Of a stretch of DNA of 64,000 bases, positions 60,144-64,000 are shown piece after piece. Location of the stretch: positions 276,001 to 340,000 of the forward strand of contig WPIO01000109.1 of the NCBI GenBank assembly GCA_009760855.2, written 5' to 3'. The position numbers were made by a program, and so were the translations under genes. The DNA comes from Cristatella mucedo (taxonomy: Eukaryota; Bryozoa; Phylactolaemata; Cristatellidae). The stretch's first letter is position 1. The number at the start of each line of letters is the position of its first letter. The notes under the pieces were generated by a model. That model was not told where the DNA came from. It did no database searches and saw nothing but the letters and a program-made list of their open reading frames with translations.

Positions 60144-60935
60144 ATAATAATAATAATAATAATAATTCGCTTGATAAAGCGCCCTCAGAGAACTTAATCT
60201 CTCTCTAGGCGCTTTACATTTGCTGTAAAGTGAAATGCAATTGAATGGTAAGTAAAATCATGCGTGAAAAACAAACGAAATGAATAATATGGTTAGGGGT
60301 GACATGCACAGGGTCAGCATGTAAATGTGGTTATTGGCAGCATGCACAGTGTCAGCACGCATAAGCACGTGAAGGACGAATCACAGGGACCCACTAAATG
60401 CTGTCCTAAATAGGTGTGTTTTTAGATTCCTTTTAAATGTGGTCAGGTCAGGGGATGTTCTGACGCAGGTCGGGAGGGAGTTCCAGGCTTTGGGAGCATA
60501 TGAACTAAATGCACGGTCTCCAAAGGATTTAAGGTTTGTACGAGGTATTTCTAGACTGCTGGATTCCGAAAAGCGGGTGGTACGATGCTTGGCCTGATGG
60601 GGTAGTATATCTGACAGATAGGCTGGAGCCATAGAATGAAGGGACCTAAAAGTGAGCGACAAAACCTTGAAGTCAATCCGTTGCTTGACTGGTAACCAGT
60701 GCAGGTCGGCGAGAAGTGGAGTAATGTGGCAACTGCGACGCTCACGGCAGACAAGCCTAGCTGCCGAGTTTTGCACCGGCTGCAATCGCCTGATCGCACA
60801 TGCTGGTAGGCCAGTAAGCAGTGAGTTGCAGAAGTCGAGGCGGGTTGTCACGAATGCATGGACCAACTTGGACGTGGTATCTTTATCTAAACAAGCCCGA
60901 ATTTTAGCAATGTTATGAAGGTGAAAATAGGCGGA
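60144..60935 (-). mobile_element. LINE family B, 5'-truncated copy
   Basis: Minus strand: ATT tail (60144-60168), hairpin, 3' UTR and the C-terminal region. Its C-terminal frame is intact (60381-60935: [20 protein letters not shown] onward), so it lacks the one-base insertion seen at 12.3 and 16.9 kb. The frame reads on upstream to 61325 through unrelated sequence. Confidence 0.88.
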
Positions 60936-61024
60936 TGAGTTGCTTGGTTTTTTTAAGTCCTCGTGTGGACCACGCTGCACCGTCGGCAATAGTGTGACAC
61001 TCTTCTTCAGATACGCATCGAACG

Positions 61025-61120
61025 TTGCGCTACGTAACGTAACGTAACGCAACGTAACGTAACGTTGCGCTACGTGGCAACGTTCGATTGTACGTTGTAA
61101 CGTTGTACGAACGTTGCGTT
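61025..61120. repeat. ACGTA/ACGTT pentamer cluster
   Basis: Repeats of ACGTA, with ACGTTGCGCTACGT arranged on both sides of the central run. Confidence 0.85.
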
Positions 61121-64000
61121 GGACGTCAGGGATTTTGTCTCTACCGACTTTGGACGTCTGTGCGTCTGTAGCCGCCAGCTGCACGGCTTGCTTGCGTCTA
61201 CATTTACGATGGCGAAAAAAAAACCGCGAGAACTGCGGAGAACCCGGCGGCGTCTGCGCTTGCTGCGCTCGCTTCGCTCCCGGCGGCCGCGGCGGAGGAG
61301 GAACGCTTTTCCCACTCGCTCGCATACGGTCGAGCGAGTCAATGCGAACGCCGATGCAGCAGCACTCTCGACCGAGGGAGGCTGAGATCGATCGCGCGCG
61401 CGCGTGCGCAGCGTTGGCGCTTGGCAGCGGCCGCCGTCGCGACGTCGAGGCCGCTCGGCTCGCGCCACTCCCTTCGACGGCCGTCTTGGCCGACGAGCAT
61501 CGGCGAGAACGCTTTCTGACCGCGAGTCTCGCGGTTCGACCCCGCGCGCCTCGTCGTCCATCTTAGTGCGCCGAGGCTCGCTCGAGCGGGGCGCGCGGCG
61601 GCGGCGCTGCTGCCGCGCGCGCACGCGCTTTCAGCGGCTGCCGCGGCCTCCGCCTCCGTCGCCGCCGGACCTCTACCGGGAAGTGCTCTACAGTCGATTT
61701 GCGTTCGCGCGGCGGCGAGCGCTGGGAGACGCCGCTCAGCGCCTGACGCCAGACCGACGCTCGGTGATCAACGCGTCGACGCTGGGCTCGAGATCGCTCG
61801 AGATCGATCGGACTGGCGAAGATCGCCGAAGCAGCGCCGGAGCGGCGAGAAAGACGAGGAAGCGGCTTGAAATGGCGCTTAATTTTACGCTTGAGCGCAC
61901 GTATTTTATTCCGGCGTTCCTCGACGCTGAGCGCGGTAGATGCTTCGCGTTCGAGCAGCACTCGCTTCGTTAAGCGAACAAAACCGTTACGGTGCAAAAA
62001 CGTTCGTGTTCGAGCCTCCCCCGTGAGAGAGAGAGCGTCTAATGTACTCTGCGCACTGCTGCCGCCGCTGCTGCTGCCGCTGCTGGAATCAATCGCTCGT
62101 TCGCAGCTCAGTCGCCGAGACCGGCGGCGGCCCGAGGGCGCGACGGCGTCGAGAGCCGACGCTCGCAGCGCAGCAGAAGGCGCAGTTTGGCGGCGCAACG
62201 AGCGCTATGATGAGAAAAGCGGTGGTGGCGCCGCCTGTTTTCGTCGGCTTTTCGAAAGAGGCCACGCCGCCGTGCTAGCACGTGAGCCACGCCCACGAGG
62301 AACCGGAGGAGGAGGCGGCTGGCGTGTGTGGACGACGAGAGGGTTTACGGTGCCGAGCCCTGCCTGACAGTCCGCTCGGAGGACAAGCGGCTGCGGGTAG
62401 AAAAGGAGTCGCTGTGTACGAGGTCAAGTGCAAAAAGCGTCCAATCAGAAGCGGCGCGGCAACTCCCGAAGGATGGCTCTTCAACCTCCCGAAGCTCCCG
62501 AAGAGAAGCTCCCTCAATCGCTCCGTCGCGGATCGTCGGCGCGGGCGTCAGCCGGTGGGAGCGGTGCGTACTAGCCGAGCGTTCTAGCTAGGGCCGCGGC
62601 AAGTCGTCCGGCCGATCGGACGCGAGCGCAGCTGCTAGCGCTGAAACAGCGTGCGGCGTCGACGGCGACGCACCGCGCCGGAGCGCACCTGCCTCCGACC
62701 GCGTTCAAGGACGCAGCTCGCTAGCGGCGGACATTGAGCCGGCTCTCGTTCTCATCGCGCTCGCCGTCGCCATTGCGGGGAGCCGAGCGCACCGCTTCGT
62801 TTGCGCAGCCATTCGCATTCGCAGCGCATTCGCATTCGAAGCCAGCAGTCGATTTCCCAGCCATTTCTCTGCGACGGCGTCGGCGGCGGCGGCGGCGGCT
62901 CCCGGACGTACTAGCAGGGTACGTACTCCGGCTCGCGCGCAGACCGCCGAGACACGACGAGCTCGCGAGCGCGCGTTCGGCAAGACGCACGCAGTGCGCC
63001 AGCTTTACGGTTCTAGAAAGCCACCCGATAGAGGTAAGTTCGCTGCAGCGAGCAGACAGAGTGTCTGACGGCGCGCGAATTTTCCTACGACAAAAGCCGG
63101 TGCACCTTAATCGAAGGCGATCCAACACGAACGGCAGCACAGCGCCGGTGGCTGCTTCCTGCGCGTCGCTTTCTGCTAAGTGCCGTCGCTTGCCGTCGCA
63201 ACGGCACTTTCGCGTTCGGTATTAGTGTTAGCTGGCGTCAAAAAAACCAAAAACAGCACCGGTGACCCCTGCTTAGCACGATTGACAGCAATCGTGAAAA
63301 CAAATACGAGACGGACGCTCGTCGATCGATTCGCGAATCTAGGAAAGTGCCGATGGCGAGCGAAGCGTCCTCTTCGACGAGGAGCGCGACATCAAAATTC
63401 AGAGCAGGATCGGCGGCGCCGCTTGATTGAGGAGTGAGTCGATCCCCGTGAATCGATAACCGGATATTATTTACAGGAGTACAGAGCGGAGCTCGTCTGA
63501 GCGCCGGCTCGAGCTCCTGCGGAGCGCGCGTACGCTGAGCGCTCGCTCGCAGAGCGCTCTGCGGCGATCGTTCGTGCCAAGGCGCGTCGCCTCGTCCGCG
63601 GCGCAGAGGACAGCAGAGTGGGTGTTGAACCTTCTTATGCCCCGTGCAACGACGACGATTGAGGCTTCGTGCAACCGGCAGCGTTCAGCCACGAGCCGAG
63701 CAGGGCGAGCTCGACCTGCTAGCGAGTATGGCAAAGTAAACGCCGTTTCATATTCTTTGAGAGGTATTTTTAAAAAAAAACCCGTTTTCTTATTGGAAAC
63801 ATCGCCTACGCTCGCATAAATTCTGCGAAAATTCCGCGCTGCTACAGCGGATTGTAAACGTTTCGACATCGTCAAAGGTGGAAAAAGCGGTTGCTTCACT
63901 CGAGAAGTGATGACACATTTATTTCTCCACTGTAGATCACTCATCTACTAATAGCGGAGGATTATCAGCCATCGCAGCATACTTTAGAAACTGGAAAATA
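61121..64000. other. GC-rich region without a recognised gene
   Basis: Many overlapping frames on both strands. A CCAAT-type motif (GTCCAATCAGAAGC) occurs at about 62447-62460. No conserved domain is seen up to the window end. Confidence 0.35.

Noticed and set aside
60936..61325. N-terminal extension of the family B ORF
   Set aside because: The LINE similarity stops at about 60935. The extension is unrelated flanking DNA that happens to be open.
61404..62198. 189- and 211-codon ORFs on opposite strands
   Set aside because: They overlap each other in a very GC-rich region and have no recognisable domain.

Overview
This is a piece of animal (metazoan) nuclear DNA, most likely from an invertebrate. 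The evidence is one spliced gene with conserved exons and GT-AG introns, many L2/CR1-like non-LTR retrotransposons, tRNA-derived SINEs, long microsatellites and GC-rich patches that resemble CpG promoters. I cannot name the phylum from the sequence alone. There is no prokaryotic operon, CRISPR array or phage module.

The one gene I can identify with confidence is a tetraspanin of the TSPAN13/TSPAN31 type on the + strand. Exon 1 is at 14446-14511. It is followed by a 9.5 kb repeat-filled intron, then exons at 23990-24157, 24578-24775 and 25238-25432. After these come two alternative terminal exons, 26041-26115 and 27146-27220. Both encode 24 residues plus a stop, both have good acceptors, and both encode the second half of the fourth membrane helix and the cytoplasmic tail. 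A poly(A) signal lies at 28101. This duplicated last exon is the most interesting biology in the window. A further open stretch at 28492-28691 looks like the last exon of an unidentified gene.

Most of the rest is mobile DNA. LINE family A has a nearly complete copy at 895-4257 (- strand) and fragments at 6.1, 8.2, 8.7-10, 10.6, 29.5-30.7, 38.6, 48.1 and 59.4-60.1 kb. LINE family B has a nearly complete but broken copy at 16.2-19.5 kb inside intron 1 of the tetraspanin gene, and many 5'-truncated copies. Family B ends in a short hairpin followed by an ATT-repeat tail. A tRNA-derived SINE family (29976, 32538, 34797) carries a related tail, as expected for a SINE that borrows the LINE's reverse transcriptase. 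A second SINE family (7088, 20315, 23194, 47933) has a different tail. A 696 bp DNA transposon derivative with long terminal inverted repeats and a 9 bp target duplication sits inside a family B copy at 30.9-31.6 kb.

Layout: 0-13 kb, LINE graveyard with SINE, (AT)n and (GA)n; 13.9-28.1 kb, tetraspanin gene; 28.3-33.3 kb, nested LINE/SINE/DNA transposon; 33.4-37.3 kb, GC-rich, no recognised gene; 37.5-38.5 kb, a five-base satellite interrupted by a LINE; 38.6-40.1 kb, old LINEs; 41.0-41.5 kb, GA/GT array; 41.5-46 kb, GC-rich with promoter-like motifs; 46-52.7 kb, mixed, with SINE, LINE and (GA)n; 52.2-57.1 kb, a duplicated unknown sequence; 57.4-59.3 kb, GC-rich and AT-rich spacers; 59.4-60.9 kb, two LINEs; 61-64 kb, GC-rich. 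In the GC-rich parts many open frames run on both strands because stop codons are rare. I did not accept them as genes.
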